This document shows positions 6,411 through 6,904 of a stretch of DNA of 6,904 nt, piece by piece. The notes under the pieces are model-generated. The model saw only the letters and a program-made list of their open reading frames with translations, made no database searches and was not told where the DNA came from. The first letter of the stretch is position 1. The number at the start of each line of letters is the position of its first letter. The translations under genes and the position numbers were made by a program. The DNA is taken from contig JBEBVI010000223.1 of NCBI GenBank assembly GCA_040392805.1, positions 1 to 6,904 on the forward strand, read 5' to 3'. This DNA is from Taibaiella helvus_B (GTDB lineage Bacteria; Bacteroidota; Bacteroidia; Chitinophagales; Chitinophagaceae).

Positions 6411-6743
6411 TTACCTAAGTTAAGATAGTTTGGGTTTCTAGGGATTATAGCATGCATTTTATTCTCCCTCGGCTAACTTTTTATTTTCTGTCTCAAGTCA
6501 ATTCATTTATCGCCCCCTTGAGGGTAGAGCCTACGGCGTTTCGCTAATATAGTCTTTAATTTTTCTAATTGTATTCAAGACGCGATAAATGTTTGATAGT
6601 CTATTTTTGGAGCTGATAGATAAGTGATGGGTGTGAGTTTACCGTAGCTTAGAAGTGCAATGGCGGTTTGGCTTATTTGGGTAGCTAAAGGATATGAAAA
6701 GAAAAATGACATATTGTAGAAGTGGGCTTGTTTACCAGTATTG
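6411..6743. other. 333-base gene-free region upstream of the nuclease-ATPase operon
   Basis: It holds the candidate operon promoter and a 10-bp inverted repeat, CATTTATCGC at 6504-6513 and GCGATAAATG at 6582-6591, with 68 bases between. A repeat of this size could arise by chance, but its place in the operon's upstream region makes it a possible regulator site. A 60-codon minus-strand frame at 6575-6757 runs through the terminator at its right end and does not look coding. Nothing else is recognised. Confidence 0.4.
6444..6452 (-). promoter_or_regulatory. Candidate extended -10 promoter of the nuclease-ATPase operon
   Basis: On the minus strand TGCTATAAT matches the extended -10 consensus TGnTATAAT exactly. 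Transcription would begin near 6437 and leave a leader of about 27 bases before the nuclease ATG at 6410. No good -35 element is seen at the usual distance, which an extended -10 can tolerate. The match is to the general sigma-70 form, not the Bacteroidota TAnnTTTG form, which could fit a recently acquired operon. Confidence 0.4.
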
Positions 6744-6773
6744 AAAAAGGATAGCAAACAGAATGCGCTATCC
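6744..6773 (-). terminator. Intrinsic terminator after the arsenite permease gene
   Basis: GGATAGC (6749-6755) and GCTATCC (6767-6773) form a perfect 7-bp stem with an 11-base loop. Read on the minus strand, the stem is followed at once by TTTTTC (from the A5 at 6744-6748). It begins 33 bases beyond the permease stop codon, the expected place for the end of that transcript, and would shield the downstream operon from read-through. Confidence 0.75.
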
Positions 6774-6805
6774 TCGTATTTAAGATAAATGCTTTAGCAA
6801 ATACC

Positions 6806-6904
6806 TTAGCTGGATAAGTAGTATTTGTCCCGCAGTCGGTATGCAGGATTTACCTGAGCTATCAATGCGGGTACTTCAACTTGTGGGCCGATAACGCCGA
6901 CAAA
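6806..6904 (-). CDS. acr3: ACR3-family arsenite efflux permease, C-terminal 32 residues (gene cut by window end)
   Basis: A frame open from the window edge to TAA at 6806-6808 encodes 32 residues: V-G-V-I-G-P-Q-V-E-V-P-A-L-I-A-Q-V-N followed by a short charged tail ending Y-Y-L-S-S. The G-P-x-x-E-V-P-x-L-I-x-x-V-N pattern is the hallmark of the last transmembrane helix of ACR3 permeases, inner-membrane proteins of about 350 residues that export arsenite (and, in some members, antimonite). The pumping cysteine of helix 4 and the rest of the protein lie beyond the window. An intrinsic terminator follows the stop, so the gene ends its transcript. Other ars genes (arsR, arsC) would be expected to the right but cannot be seen. 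Assignment rests on a short but distinctive stretch. Confidence 0.7.
   Translation of the reverse strand, partial: FVGVIGPQVEVPALIAQVNPAYRLRDKYYLSS

Noticed and set aside
6575..6757. 60-codon minus-strand frame
   Set aside because: It begins inside the terminator hairpin, has no promoter or ribosome site, and no recognisable protein features.
1..6904. CRISPR array, tRNA or rRNA genes
   Set aside because: No regularly spaced direct repeats and no tRNA or rRNA-like conserved segments were seen on either strand.

Overview
The window is bacterial, most likely from a Bacteroidota (Cytophagales- or Chitinophagales-like) chromosome. This placement is an inference. It rests on the lack of Shine-Dalgarno sites at most starts, the AT-rich intergenic DNA and the general look of the small proteins. 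It reads as an accessory region: mobile-element debris and broken genes on the left, an AT-rich block with two nuclease-bearing loci in the middle, and the tail of an arsenite exporter gene on the right.

Left part (1-1852, close to 50% GC in its genes). The first 54 bases are the 3' end of a group II intron, with the 3' strand of domain V and a complete domain VI with a bulged branch-point A. Directly behind it lies a DUF1905 gene broken by a one-base frameshift. A bidirectional terminator separates this from a small minus-strand gene for a coiled-coil protein with a basic tail. A 156-residue helical protein of unknown function follows, also on the minus strand. The gaps hold open-frame scraps that may be decayed genes.

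Middle part (1853-6410, roughly 30-37% GC in sampled lines). A plus-strand gene encodes a 561-residue protein with a PD-(D/E)XK nuclease core at residues 305-392 inside an otherwise unassigned protein. Convergent with it is a tightly overlapping minus-strand operon. The operon starts with a DUF4297/Cap4-type nuclease, followed by a 103-residue reading frame. It ends with a 577-residue Rad50/SMC-like ATPase with Walker A, a CPIC zinc hook, long coiled coils and a Walker B. This arrangement matches the Lamassu family of anti-phage and anti-plasmid systems (LmuA effector nuclease plus LmuB SMC-like sensor ATPase; compare DdmABC).

The most interesting point is the junction between the nuclease and the 103-residue frame. 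The two frames overlap by 38 bases across an A8 tract and an A6 tract, and removing a single A joins them into a 363-residue protein. Either the effector has been knocked out by an indel, or it is switched by slippage, or the sequence has a homopolymer error, or these are two real genes. The last 4 bases of the 103-residue frame overlap the ATPase start (ATGA), so the three frames are one translationally coupled unit.

Right part (6411-6904). A 333-base gene-free stretch carries a candidate extended -10 promoter for the operon. Beyond it are an intrinsic terminator and the C-terminal 32 residues of an ACR3-family arsenite efflux permease, both on the minus strand.
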